A stretch of DNA of 64,000 nucleotides from positions 39,751,728 through 39,815,727 of the forward strand of contig NC_092115.1 in assembly GCF_045679555.1 (NCBI RefSeq), in the 5' to 3' direction. The stretch's first letter is position 1; every line of letters begins with the position of its first letter. The position numbers were made by a program, and so were the translations under genes. Below, in pieces: positions 1-11,566 of the stretch. Origin of the DNA: Salvelinus alpinus. Taxonomy: Eukaryota; Chordata; Actinopteri; Salmoniformes; Salmonidae. The notes below the pieces were generated by a model, which was not told where the DNA came from, searched no databases, and saw only the letters and a program-made list of their open reading frames with translations.

Positions 1-200
1 TTTTTGAGCCTTCCTATGACACCGCCTAGTGTGGTATATAGGTCCTGGATGGCAGGAAACCTGGCCCCAGTGATGTACTGTAGCGCCTTGCGGTCAGATG
101 CCGAACAGTTGCCATACCAGACGGTGATGCAACCGGTCAGGGTGGGGCAACTGTATAACTTTTTGAGGATCTGGGGACACATGACAAATGCTTACCTCAG
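1..200 (-). mobile_element. Non-LTR retrotransposon reverse-transcriptase fragment
   Basis: Read on the minus strand, this piece encodes a degraded C-terminal part of a LINE reverse transcriptase, with segments such as GCITVWYGNCSASDRKALQ and FPAIQDLY. These are the conserved post-catalytic region of fish L2/Rex-like RTs. Compared with the usual family layout, short internal stretches are missing, so it is a fossil. It runs off the left edge of the window. Clade assignment is from recognition only. Confidence 0.6.
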
Positions 201-204
201 GTAA

Positions 205-1575
205 GTTAAAGTGGAACTGAGTGTTTAAACTACTTTGCAGATATGAAAATAATCATATCAGTCAGAAATATCACATTCCTGGTTTATGCTTCAAAACCAA
301 CTTTATAAGAGGTTTTAAACTAGTTTAGTTCTATTTGACTCAAAATCCCATGACATACAGTAAGTTGTTGTTGGCAGAAAAGATGGATGCAGTTCAATAC
401 ATTTCTTGCTATTCCCAAAAATATTGCTATCGGGTTGTAAATCACAGCTGGCCTGTACATTGTTTGCTGCCTTCACCCATTCAGCATGCACAAGGCCTGT
501 GGGCTGACTAGGACACACAAGCGAGTGTAAATTAGTTGTCATCTACTAATTACAGCCGGATGCGCTCGCATTGGTGAATTCAACTTCAATTGCGCTGCTT
601 TGATGTGTCCCGTTTACAGCGCGCAGCAGTGGGAAAGTGTACAGACACATGCCACGGTTCTAGCTAGGCTACTAAAATGTTGCAGTCTGGCTTCAGTTTT
701 TAAAGCTTGACAATGAATAACCAAAAGACAACTTGCAACAGAACAACATGCCAATTAGAAACAAGCAAGCCTATTATTGCAACATTTGAGCAGTATCCTA
801 GATTGGCTACCATCCAGCGATGCTGCATTCAACCAGACAGCGATCCATGTAGTGCATAAACAATGAAGAACATGTTTAACCCTCCTGCTGTGTTCTAGTC
901 GAATTGGACCGATTCTCTGAAAAATGTAATTCATTTAATCTGATTGTCATAAGGTTCCGTGACTTTGTCAACACAGGGAATCTGAACACACAAAATATAT
1001 TTTGATGATTTTCATAACATTTTGGCGGTTTTATTTAACTTTTGTACACCTGTGGCGTTCCTGGTCAAAAATGACCGGTCATTAGAAATTAATGGATGAG
1101 ACTACAATTAGTGTATAACATTATGTATAACATTAGGTTAAATGTTACAACCTATAGCTTTGTTTTTTGGCGTTAAATACTTTTTGATTAGGGTTACATA
1201 TTATGCACATCTGCAAGCATAGCACCAAAGGCTGGACAAATATTATTTATTTGTTTTTTAATGTTAAAATGCTGTATTTAGCATCCTATGTACATAAGTG
1301 GACATTATAAAGGGCTATATTTTTTTCAAATAAAACGATGGCCCGTGAATTCATTAGGTGTTTTTTTTATTTTTTTCAATATGGCCCGTGCGAATGTTCC
1401 CATTCAGTTGTTAAAAATGTGGGCTGGGGCAAGCTGCAGAAGGACGAGCAGGCTACTATTTCCCATCGTTTATCAGTGCAATTTTGACAGCAACTAGCTG
1501 AAAGTTTGAGAGGGTTCATCTAATGTTCCCTCGTAAGATTTTTAGCTCCTCTGGCTAGCATTAGTTGTTGATGTG
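205..1575. other. Non-coding stretch, no gene seen
   Basis: AT-rich DNA with no convincing exon or RNA gene. At about 893-1090 there is text resembling a dispersed salmonid repeat (TTGGACCGATT near 905, AAAATGACCGGTCATT near 1067), which I recognise only loosely. It is the left flank of the gypsy insertion; its last four bases (TGTG, 1572-1575) are repeated right after the element. Confidence 0.5.
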
Positions 1576-2421
1576 TGTAGCAGTGTGATGTTGTTCCCCT
1601 AGATTACGCACCAAATTGCACACAAGGACCAATTCAAATAGGCCAGGTCAAGAGGGGATGTTAATAATTTGATAATAATAATAATAATTCAGTGTATTTT
1701 TTTATTTAATTACAGCTGCATAGCTAATGTTTTTATTTGGTGTACAAACACTTTTTCATACCAATATTGTACATACAAGTGATTGTAAAAGTTTTGTATA
1801 TTTTGGTTTGGCCCATCGCGGGTTATCTGTATTCCCATACCACTTTATCGTTCTCTTTTGCCTGACCCTCGGCTAGCAAGGTATGTTGTCCTTGGCTCCG
1901 AAACTGTTTAATATAAAACCGTCATAAGGTTATACAATGTACTGTTTTGCAACCATACGTTTGTTATAGTGTGGACAGTGTAGGAATTTATGTTAACAAG
2001 TTTCACAGAGCTCACTGACTGGGGTATCTGTTGTAACTTCTGAGTACTTGTGACAGTGGTTGAGTGAGTGTCCATGTGCTCGCGCAGGTGCCGGAGAGCT
2101 GTGACTGCACCAAGGGTAACGTGTGTGTTGTCTCTTCGTGTGCAGGTATGTCTTTTATTTTGTCAGAATTATGTTCTGTATAGTTTTACTTGTATATGCT
2201 GTTGTGCAGCGAGTGTGTGCACGCAGCACCTGTTAATTCCTTTTGGCGCTCTTTTGCCTGACCCTCGGCTAGCAAGGTGCCGGAGAGCTGTGACTGCACC
2301 AAGGGTAACGTGTGTGTTGTCTCTTCGTGTGCAGGGCAAATAAAAAGATTTCAACGAGCAGACCATCAGTTGTGGCAGCGTCCTAATTAAAAATACACAA
2401 CGCAGAATGAACCACGCTACA
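1576..2421 (+). repeat. 5' LTR of the gypsy element
   Basis: 846 bp, TGTAGC...GCTACA. It matches the 3' LTR base for base in my side-by-side reading. It contains a TATAAAA at 1912-1918, a poly(A) signal AATAAA at 2339-2344, an ATA-rich microsatellite near 1671-1687 and an internal duplication that differs by an intron (separate entry). Which TATA-like box is used is not clear from the sequence. Confidence 0.95.
1853..2334 (+). other. Unspliced and spliced copies of one leader inside the LTR
   Basis: A 28-nt block (1853-1880, ending GGCTAGCAAG) is followed by GTATGT, then 207 nt (1881-2087) ending CGCGCAG, then a 58-nt block (2088-2145). The same 28-nt and 58-nt blocks recur at 2249-2276 and 2277-2334, joined with nothing between them. 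The missing 207 nt starts GT and ends AG, so the second copy equals the spliced form of the first. Another GTATGT donor follows the first 58-nt block at 2146, and the second 58-nt block ends in an AG acceptor at 2334. The 3' LTR holds the same arrangement at 9467-9948. The blocks are seen directly; splicing is inferred. Confidence 0.85.
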
Positions 2422-2424
2422 AAC

Positions 2425-2437
2425 TGGTGCCGCGACC
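2425..2437 (+). promoter_or_regulatory. Candidate primer binding site
   Basis: TGGTGCCGCGACC begins three bases after the 5' LTR. A TGG start at this spot is what pairs with the CCA end of a tRNA primer in LTR elements. I could not assign the tRNA. Confidence 0.6.
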
Positions 2438-2691
2438 TGCCGACTGGTTAGCTCAAGCTGACCACCGGAGCTGTGCATGTGGAGGAGATGCGCGATCCGC
2501 GCATGCGCACTTGTTGATGGTTTGCTATAAGTGAATGTATACTGTAAATAGTGAAGGTGAATGTAGCATATTCACTAGATAATTGTAGATAATTGGTGTT
2601 TATTTGTATGTTTTGAGGGAATTTGTTTATTGCATTTTTTTTTGTATTTGTATGCAGTAAATTACATTGTAGCTTAGTTCTCTATTGAGCC

Positions 2692-4170
2692 ATGGAAGAC
2701 TCTCAAGTCCATAAGATGAGTTATGCTGGGGATTTTGGTGTGGTTAGTGTGGGTAGAGGGAGGGGTGTCCATGCATTTACACCATTTGTACAGTCAGCTC
2801 CTGGGGTGTTTTGCTAGTCCTGAGTTTACAAGCACTGGGAGGGGTAGGCTGTTTACTCCACCTGACCAGGGTATCCCACCTCTGTCTCTTGATGTACCAT
2901 CGTCCCCAGTCCTCAGTAATAATGGGACACCGAGTCAGCTTAGTGACCTTATAAAGCAGATTGGTTCAGAGATAGGAGAATCTATCAGGGCGAGTTTACT
3001 GCAGCCTGGGGCTTCAAGTCTTTCTCCTGCCCATTCCCCTGACCAATCCCAGCAGTTTCCCCTGCCTGAACAATGTGGGTCAACTTTTATTGATGCGTCC
3101 AAGCTGAATCTGGTTGTGAAGTCAGAGGTTAGTGCTCCACCTTTCTTCAGGGGTGATGGCGCAGATGAGTACTCTGTCCTGGAGTGGGAGGAGCTAATGG
3201 GAGTCTACCTAGAGAAGAGGGGTTACACTGGGTCTGAGAATGTTGGGGAGGTGATGTCTAGGCTCATGGGGAGGGCACGGGATGTGACCAAAGTCTGGAT
3301 GCGTAACAACCCTGTTGTCACAGATGTTAAGGCAGTGTTCAGTGTTCTCAAGCAACACTTTGGGGATACTGTCTACTCAGGTATGCCATTAGCTGTCATT
3401 CTATTCAATGAAACCATATGCTAATGAGGGTCCACTAGATTTCTGGATTAGGCTTAACAAAGCTGCAGATGCAGCTGAACAGTATCTTGTAGGTGAGGGT
3501 AGAACTTTGCCCAATCAGCGCTCAGAGTTGGCAGTCATGTTTGTACGCAACTGTCCTGATAAAGAGTTGGCCCAAGTGTTCAAATGCAAACCCCTTCGTG
3601 ACTGGACAGCCAGTGAGGTACAGGATCGTTTGGATGAACTGTTAAGGGAGCGTAAAGCATGTAGAATACAACTTTCACAGCAGGGGGCTGCTGTCTTCGA
3701 CTCCCCCCAGGAGGAAGTGGATCCTGAGAGCAGACCTAATGTGTCATCTTTTTCTCGATGTGGCCGTGAACCAGAACAGGCCCAATCTGTATCTGAGGGT
3801 GGGACATTAGAGAAAGTTTTGAGTATGCTAGAGAAGGCTCTTGTCAGCAATACTCAGTCTGTGAACAGAGGGCCCCGTAAACAGTTCCCCAAACGTGAGC
3901 GTGAGTGCGCTGTCTGTGGAAGCACTAATCACTGGACCAAAGCTCACTGTCAGATGCACCAGCTGTGTTTCAAGTGCTTCTTTCCTGGCCACATGAGCTT
4001 TGACTGTAGTGAGACTGGGAAGCGAAAGAGCCCTGGATGTGGACAGACTGGCAGGTCTGGAAAACTAGAAAGCCTCCATTCTGAGGGCAATGTGGGGCAG
4101 GCAAATTTTTTCTCCACTGATGATGATGATATCCAATCTGTTTATTCTTATTTATGTGAGTCAGTACCCA
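2692..4170 (+). pseudogene. gag part of gypsy gag-pol, frameshifted
   Basis: Gag supplies the capsid and nucleocapsid that package the element RNA. The likely start is ATG 2692 (MEDSQV...), 271 bp after the LTR. That frame ends at TAG 2814-2816 while the gag text continues in another frame from about 2815 to about 3400. A further shift near 3395-3408 moves it into the frame that runs to 5927. The nucleocapsid shows a canonical CX2CX4HX4C zinc knuckle (CFKCFFPGHMSFDC, 3966-4007), preceded by another Cys/His cluster starting CAVCGS at about 3907. Gag and pol share one frame after 3408 with no stop between them. Because of the early shifts this copy should not make full-length Gag. Confidence 0.85.
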
Positions 4171-7100
4171 AGAACAACACAGTAATTTTTCAGAACACAA
4201 TGAGAATTCCTCAGAATGACAGTTTGTTTTACACCACCGTGCTAGTACAGGATAAAGTTGAGCTGAAGGGGATGTTAGATAGTGGGTCCATGGCTACTAC
4301 TCTGCGTGCAGATATTGTACCTCGGTTGAGGGAGGCAGGAGTGGTAGAGGGGAACTTTCTAGCTCCTTCAGACATCATACTGGTGGGTTGTGGTGGGACG
4401 CAAACTAGCCCAGTGGGCATGTGTGACTTGAAACTACAGCTTTATGGCTTCAGTTATGTAGTCCCAGTGCTTATTGTAGATGGGCAGGTTGATGAACTCA
4501 TTGTTGGCACTAACGTGTTGAAGTCTCTGATTAGACAGTTCAAATCAAATGACAGCTACTGGCGGGTGGTGGGTACGCCAGGTCCTTCTGGCCAGTGTGA
4601 GGACAGCCAGTTCCTGCGTCTCCTATCAAATCTGGAGAGATGGAGAGGAGACTCCATCCCAGATAAAGTGGGCACCATTAAGTTGAAGAGGGCAGTAACG
4701 CTCCAACCCATGAGTGAGCATCTGGTGTGGGGCCGCTTACCTCCAAAGACAAAACTCTCTGTGGGCAGTACTGTTGTTGTCGAGCCTAGCACGTCTCGTT
4801 GTGTGAATCGACACATACTAGTAGGGAGAGTAGTTACGCCTCTGTGGGGGGATGGATGGCTCCCTGTGAAGATTGTGAATCCAACAACTTCGCCAGTTAC
4901 CCTGAGACGAAATGCTAAAGTGGCAGATGTGTACCCTTGTATTGCATTGGAGGATTTTGATGATGTCAAGCAGCAAGCTGCTTACCAGAACGTGGCAAAA
5001 GTACAATGTGACAGCTCACATGGCAGTCTTACAGCTAAGAGTTCAGTTGGTGGCAGTGTAGTTAATGACAACAGTACACTGAGCAATCTTGGACTTCAAG
5101 GCCTGTCTGTTGAGGAGTGTCCAGTTTCACAGTTCTGGAAAGACAAACTTGTCGGTTTAATTGAGAAGTATGACACGGTGTTCTCTAGACATAGCCTGGA
5201 TTGTGGAGAGGCAAAAGAGTTCTGCCATCGCATACGGCTGACTGATGACCGCCCATTTCGATTACCTTATCGTAGGCTTTCTCCAGCTGATTACCAAAAA
5301 CTCAGGGAAACACTGGATGATATGGAGGAAAAGGAAATCGTCAGAAAATCCAGCAGCGAGTATGCCTCACCATTGGTGCTGGTATGGAAAAAGAATGGGG
5401 ACTTGCGTCTATGTACTGACTTTAGGTGGTTAAACGCCCGCACAGTGAAGGATGCTCATCCCCTGCCTCATCAGGCTGATGTACTGGCGGCGCTGGGAGG
5501 TAATGCCTTCTTCAGCACAATGGACTTGACATCTGGGTACTACAATGTGCCACTGCATGAAGAGGATAAGAAATACACAGCCTTTTCCTCTCCTTTAGGT
5601 CTGCACGAGTACAATCGTTTGCCTCAGGGCCTTTGCAACAGCCCAGCTACTTTTATGAGAATGATGCTGACCATCTTTGGGGACCAAAACTTTCTAAGTC
5701 TCCTTTGCTATTTGGATGATCTGATGGTTTTTGCTAAGACGGAGGAAGAGAGTCTGCAGAGACTTGAGATGGTTTTCCAGCGGTTGCAGGAGCACAATCT
5801 TAAACTGTCTCCGTCTAAGTGCAAGTTTTTGAGGAGGTCTGTTAAGTTTTTGGGCCACATCATTTCTCAGGAGGGCGTAGCCACTGATCCTGCTAAGGTT
5901 CAAACCATTTTGAATGTGACAGAGTGAGATGATGGAAGCTGATGGTGTCACTCCGTCTCCTAGCAAAATCCGTTCTTTCCTTGGTATGGTAGTATACTAT
6001 CAACACTACATTGAGAATTGTTCCATGGTTGCTAGGCCATTGTTTCAGCTGACTACAGGTCAGAAGAAGCCTAGGAGAGGCAAGGGCAGAAAGAGGCCTG
6101 GTCCCTCTCGCAGGCTCACTGCTGCAGACTGGACTGCTGAATGTCAACTCGCTTTTGAAGCTTTGAAAGCAGCACTAGTTGACCAGGCACTGCTGGCTCA
6201 TCCAGATTTTTCTCAGCCATTTTTGCTTTCTGTTGATGCATCTACTAGTGGTTTGGGAGCTGTACTATCCCAAGTGCAAGATGGGAAGGCCATAGCCAGG
6301 CCAATAGCTTTTGCTAGTAAATCTCTTAATCATGCACAATCCAAGTATCCTGCTCACCGGCTGGAATTTCTAGCCATGAAATGGGCCATTCATGATAAGT
6401 TCAGCCATTGGCTGCGAGGGCATAAGTTTACGGTGTGGACCGACAACAATCCACTCAAATATATTCTTACAAAGCCGAGACTTGATGCATGTGAGCAGAG
6501 ATGGGTTGCAAAGCTGGCACCTTTTGATTTTGATATCCAGTACATACCAGGGCCCAAGAATGTCGTTGCTGATGCTTTGAGCAGAGAGCCATTTGTCCGC
6601 TCCAAAGTTCTGCACCGACTGACAAGAATTCCATATGATGTCCTGCTGGAGGAAGCCAGAGGTCTTCGACTGGATGATGTACAAGACATGTTCCGTCTCT
6701 CCTGTGAGCAGCCCGAGGCTGGCTGTGGAACGTCTATGGCTCCTGGGAGTGAGTTGAGTAGAGCTGGAGACGATGTCAGTGGGTTGGTTTCCTGTGAAGA
6801 GGTGTCTGCTGTCCTCCAGGCCCAACGCCGATGGGATGATGGTGCCACAGTGAGGGCCGTTTCACATGTGCAGCACCTTGAGAAGTTGATGTCCATGGGT
6901 CAGAGCCCTTTACCTGTCCTTACACACAAGGAGCTGTATGATAACCAGTCACTGGATCCTATCATCAGCAGAGTAATGTTCTTTGTAGATAGAGGCCGGC
7001 GCCCATCTAGGAGAGAGCGAGTCTTTGAAGCTAAAGAAACAGTTTATACTCTAAGACAGTGGGGGAAACTCACCACGCGGTTAGGGATTCTGTATCGTGT

Positions 7101-8821
7101 CTCAAAACACCCAGTGAGTAAGAAGAAAATATTTCAGTATGTCGTACCTGTGTCTTTGAGAGGCCTTGTGTTGAAGGGAGTTCATGATGATGCTGGTCAT
7201 CAGGGTCAGCAGCGCACATTGTGGCTCACGAGACAGCGGTTTTACTGGGAATCTATGGAGAAGGATGTCAAGGAATACGTGGCCCACTGTAAGAGATGTG
7301 TGTTGAGTAAAGCACCTGAGCCTGAAGCAAGAGCTCCACTTGTCTCCATTGTGACAACGGCACCTTTAGAACTTGTGTGTATTGATTTCTGGACTGCAGA
7401 AGATTCAAACAACAAGTCTATTGATGTGTTAGTAGTGACTGATCACTTTACTAAGCTGGCCTGTGCGTATCCATGTCCAAACCAGTCTGCTAAGACTGTT
7501 GCTCGTGTTCTCTGGAATAATTTCTTCTGCATTTATGGGTTCGCTGATTGCATCCATTCTGACAGGGGTGCTAACTTTGAGAGTTTACTTATTGCAGAAT
7601 TACTTCAGTTATCTGGTGTTAAAGTCCCACACCACACCTTATCATCCCATGGGTAACGGTCAAGCAGAACGTCTGAATCGCACACTGGGTGGGATGATTA
7701 GAGCTCTGCCAGCTAGGTCTAAGGCTAAATGGCCTCAGATGTTGAACACATTGACATTCTCCTATAACTGCACTGTTCATGAGACTACTGGGTTTCCACC
7801 CTTCTTCTTGATGTTCGGACGCACCCCTAGGTTGCCGGTAGATGTTATGTTTGAAAGTGTGCTGTTGGATGGGGACACAGTAGATGTGGATAAGTATGTC
7901 CAGTCTCTGGGTGAGGATCTGAGAGAGGCCATGACATTGGCCCAGCAGCATGCCAGTAAGCAACAAAAGAGACAAGCCGAGGTCTACAACAGACGGTCTA
8001 AGGGTCACTCGGTGCAGAAGGGAGATAGAGTTCTACTTGCTAACAAGGGGGAGAGGGGCAAGAAGAAACTGGCTGATCGCTGGGAGAGTGTGGTGTACAT
8101 AGTGGTTGCAAAGAACAGCTCACTGAACACATATCGTATCCAACACCCTACCACTGGACGCATCAAAACTGTGCATAGGAACCTGATTATGCCAGTCAAC
8201 TTTCTGCCTTTACCTTCGTGGGAGGAACCTGAGGGTCACGAATCTCTATCGAGTGGTGACGTGATCTCTGAGATGTCTGCAAAGTCCAGCCAAATGGATG
8301 GGAGTGATGCCAGGACTGTCCACTGGGTAGCAGGCCTTCCTGAGTCTTCTGGGAGGATACTCCAAGAGGATGGGGAAGTCCCGGCTGATGAAAGTGAGGT
8401 GGAACAACCGTATGAAGTCCCCTTAAGTGAAGTGTGCTCAGCAGAAGTGGACCAGAGAGATATCCCCGAAGCCTACAAGAGTTCTGATTGCGAAACTCCA
8501 TTCAGTGTGGATGATGTTACCTTGGTTGAAGATGCTTCGTCAGTGTGGTCTGTGACAATCTACCAGGATTCTGATCAGTCGTCTGACACTACTAGTGTTG
8601 AGTCGGTAACTGAAAGTGTGCTGGCTCCGGAGATGCGGATCTGTAGTACTCCCCATCCTGAGGTTAGACCTCTGAGCAGGGTTAGTGCTGTCTGTGACAT
8701 TCCTGCTAGGTTTGTGGGTGAGGGTGTTCGGACTAGACTAGGTAGACTTATTAAGCCAGTGGATAGGCTAATCCAAACTATGTCTACACAGGAAATGAAA
8801 CAGTTCTTGGTTTCTCAGTGA
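4171..8821 (+). pseudogene. pol (PR-RT-RH-INT) of the gypsy element, frameshifted
   Basis: Pol makes the enzymes for reverse transcription and integration. Visible parts in order: aspartic protease with LDSGS (DSG at 4278-4286); reverse transcriptase at about 5220-5900 with YLDD at 5709-5720; RNase H at about 6200-6590 (SVDASTSGLGAV); integrase HHCC zinc region at about 7180-7310 (HDDAGHQ, CKRCVLS); integrase core with D in CIDFW (about 7380), D in HSDRG (about 7560) and E in NGQAERLNRT (about 7660); then a basic RVLLANKGER tail region. RT before integrase places it in Ty3/gypsy. The frame breaks at TGA 5925-5927, next to a short local insertion, and again near 7618. All catalytic residues are still present, so loss of coding is recent. 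Confidence 0.93.
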
Positions 8822-9172
8822 CGGTAGGATATTGCCTACCTTTTCTTTTGTAGGAATGTAGGAATCTAAGCATGTCTTAGAATGATTTGTGGGTTTGTCT
8901 AATATATTTGACAATTCATGTAACTTTGTGTGTAGTCCATCGGCATAAAATGTATATGGCATTTTTCGTATACGGTTGAATAAGGGATTAGCCACCCCTT
9001 ATTTTTCCTAATCCTTCGCGGGATAGCTTTTCAGCTGATCGACCATTTGTGGGTCTAGAATTAAGGGACTACACTGGGTTACTCTGTCGCCCTGTGGGTG
9101 TGAATTTTTTTTCTTTCTTTGCTTTGTTACCTTTGAGGTAATGTGTTTTGTTTTGGGCCTATAATCTAGTGT

Positions 9173-9189
9173 AAAACAGTGGGGGTGAA
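9173..9189 (+). promoter_or_regulatory. Polypurine tract
   Basis: AAAACAGTGGGGGTGAA lies directly before the 3' LTR, the expected plus-strand priming site of reverse transcription. Confidence 0.8.
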
Positions 9190-10035
9190 TGTAGCAGTGT
9201 GATGTTGTTCCCCTAGATTACGCACCAAATTGCACACAAGGACCAATTCAAATAGGCCAGGTCAAGAGGGGATGTTAATAATTTGATAATAATAATAATA
9301 ATTCAGTGTATTTTTTTATTTAATTACAGCTGCATAGCTAATGTTTTTATTTGGTGTACAAACACTTTTTCATACCAATATTGTACATACAAGTGATTGT
9401 AAAAGTTTTGTATATTTTGGTTTGGCCCATCGCGGGTTATCTGTATTCCCATACCACTTTATCGTTCTCTTTTGCCTGACCCTCGGCTAGCAAGGTATGT
9501 TGTCCTTGGCTCCGAAACTGTTTAATATAAAACCGTCATAAGGTTATACAATGTACTGTTTTGCAACCATACGTTTGTTATAGTGTGGACAGTGTAGGAA
9601 TTTATGTTAACAAGTTTCACAGAGCTCACTGACTGGGGTATCTGTTGTAACTTCTGAGTACTTGTGACAGTGGTTGAGTGAGTGTCCATGTGCTCGCGCA
9701 GGTGCCGGAGAGCTGTGACTGCACCAAGGGTAACGTGTGTGTTGTCTCTTCGTGTGCAGGTATGTCTTTTATTTTGTCAGAATTATGTTCTGTATAGTTT
9801 TACTTGTATATGCTGTTGTGCAGCGAGTGTGTGCACGCAGCACCTGTTAATTCCTTTTGGCGCTCTTTTGCCTGACCCTCGGCTAGCAAGGTGCCGGAGA
9901 GCTGTGACTGCACCAAGGGTAACGTGTGTGTTGTCTCTTCGTGTGCAGGGCAAATAAAAAGATTTCAACGAGCAGACCATCAGTTGTGGCAGCGTCCTAA
10001 TTAAAAATACACAACGCAGAATGAACCACGCTACA
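9190..10035 (+). repeat. 3' LTR of the gypsy element
   Basis: 846 bp, same ends and same text as the 5' LTR as far as I can read. The poly(A) signal AATAAA falls at 9953-9958. It is followed by TGTG (10036-10039), the second copy of the target duplication. Confidence 0.95.
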
Positions 10036-10039
10036 TGTG

Positions 10040-10488
10040 CATAAGAAAGTGTGGGAGTCTACCTTTTTTTGTTCATGTTAATTTGATCAATAGGACTGTG
10101 ACGTTCCCAAATGTTAGAGGACTCCCTTGGCATTTACATATTTGCACAAATCTTTTCAGGTGTCTGTTGTGGCTGTTGGCAGATGTGTTCTAAGGATCTA
10201 CATTTGAGCTGTGGCTACTGCCTGTAAACGTTCAGTTCAAAGTGAATGATGGCAGGCCTGTGTGGTAAATGGATCATTTACATATAGGCCTACTGTAGCT
10301 CTGATTGGCTGTAGCGCGTCTCCGTAGACTCCGGTCCTGGACAATGTTTTTATTTACTGCCGTGTCTATTTGTCCAAAAGCGCGGCTGCTTTCCCGCGTT
10401 ATATTGCTATAGAATTTTTACAGATGCCTTACTATATGTAAGTCCCCCAAATTCTATGAATTTATGAAAATGTGAAGGATCAAATCTA
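10040..10488. other. Non-coding stretch
   Basis: Right flank of the gypsy insertion. No gene seen. A GC-richer patch at 10300-10400 (GATTGGCTGTAGCGCG, AAGCGCGGCTG) was checked as a possible eef2 exon 1 or promoter, but no ATG followed by a splice donor is there. Confidence 0.45.
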
Positions 10489-11566
10489 CAGTGCATTTGG
10501 AAAGTATTCAGACCCCTTTACTTTTTCCACATTGTTACATTACAGCCTTATTCTAAAATGTATTCAATTGTTTCCCCCCCCCATCAATCTTCACACAATA
10601 CCCCATAAAGACAAAGCAAAAAAAAAAAAAAAAATTATGTTTGCAAATTTATAAAAAAAATATATTTATAGCACATTTACGTAAGTATTCAGACCTTTTA
10701 CTCAGTACTATGTTGAAGCACCTTTATCAGTGATTACAGCCTCGAGTCTTCTTGGGTATGATGCGACAAGCTTGGCACACCTGTAGTTGGTCAGTTTCTC
10801 CCATTCTTCTCTGCAGATCCTCAAGCTCTGTCAGGTTGGATGGGGAGTGTCACTGCACAGCTATTCTCAGGTCTCTCCAGAGATGTTCGATCAGGTACAA
10901 GTCCGGGATCTGGCTGGGCCACTCAAGGACATTCGGAGACTTGTCCCAAAGCCACTCCTGTGTTGTCTTGGCTGTGTGCTTAGGGTCGTTGTCCTGTTGG
11001 ATAGTGAACCTTCGCCCCAGTCTGAGGTCCTGAGCGCTCTGGAGCAGGTTTTCATCAAGGATCTCTTTGTACTTTGCTCTGTTCATCTTTCCCTTGATCC
11101 CAGACCCTGAAAAATATCCCCACAGCATGATGCTGTCACCACCATGCTTCACCATAGGGATGGTGCCAGGTTTCTTCCAGACATGACGCTTGGCATTCAG
11201 GCCAAAGAGTTCAATCTTGGTTTCATCAGACCAGAGAATCTTCTTTCTCATGGTCTGAGAGTCTTTAGGAACTTTTGGTAAACTACAAGCGGGCTCTCAT
11301 GTGCTTTTTACTGAGTGGATTCCGTCTCTACCATAAATGCCTGATTGGTGGAGTGCTGCAGAGATGGTTGTCCTTCTGGAAGTTTCTCCCATCTCCACAG
11401 AGGAACTCTGGAGCTCTGTCAGTGACCATCAGGTTCTTGGTCACTTCCCTGACCAAAGCCCTTCTCTCCCGATTGCTCTGTTTGGCTGGGCGGCCAGCTC
11501 TACGAAGAGTCTTGGTAGTTCCAAACTTCTTCCATTTAAGAATTATGGAGGCCACTGTGTTCTTGG
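10489..11566 (-). mobile_element. Tc1-like transposon, family 1, truncated
   Basis: The left terminus CAGTGCATTTGGAAAGTATT lies next to a TA (10487-10488), as in Tc1/mariner. The transposase is on the minus strand. The other terminus is missing: the family text stops near 11566. The same family recurs on the + strand at 24722-27871 within eef2 intron 10. Confidence 0.88.
10850..11555 (-). pseudogene. Tc1-like transposase (family 1), broken
   Basis: The DDE transposase cuts and pastes the element at TA sites. On the minus strand the N-terminal region (ILKWKKFGTTKTLRRAGRPA, the helix-turn-helix and GRPA-type hook) lies at about 11328-11555. The catalytic half lies at 10850-11251, with SDETKIELFG (first D), QQDNDPKHTA (second D) and IEHLWRDL (E). 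The two halves are in different frames and the extreme N-terminus is lost with the missing terminus. All three catalytic acids survive. Confidence 0.88.

Larger units (their letters stand above)
1576..10035 (+). mobile_element. Ty3/gypsy LTR retrotransposon, structurally complete
   Basis: The element spans 8460 bp. Two direct LTRs of 846 bp each (1576-2421 and 9190-10035) begin TGTAGC and end GCTACA. The flanks repeat TGTG (1572-1575 and 10036-10039), a 4-bp target duplication. A primer-binding-site-like TGGTGCC follows the 5' LTR and a purine-rich tract precedes the 3' LTR. Between them lies a gag-pol reading frame in the order gag (zinc knuckle), protease, reverse transcriptase, RNase H, integrase, which is the Ty3/gypsy order. 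The LTRs are identical by eye, so insertion was recent, yet gag-pol is frame-broken at four places. It lies in the same orientation as eef2, upstream of eef2 exon 2. Confidence 0.95.

Noticed and set aside
2068..2343. Open frame of 91 codons in the LTR, found identically in both LTRs (also 9682-9957)
   Set aside because: It lies across the intron-like and duplicated leader blocks and is identical only because the LTRs are; no domain and no start context of note.
4229..8501. Several minus-strand open frames of 60-170 codons across gag-pol
   Set aside because: Antisense to clear pol domains and without any domain of their own.
10752..11110. Plus-strand open frames over the first Tc1 copy
   Set aside because: They are antisense shadows of the transposase encoded on the minus strand; the same applies to long frames opposite the family 5 and family 7 copies.
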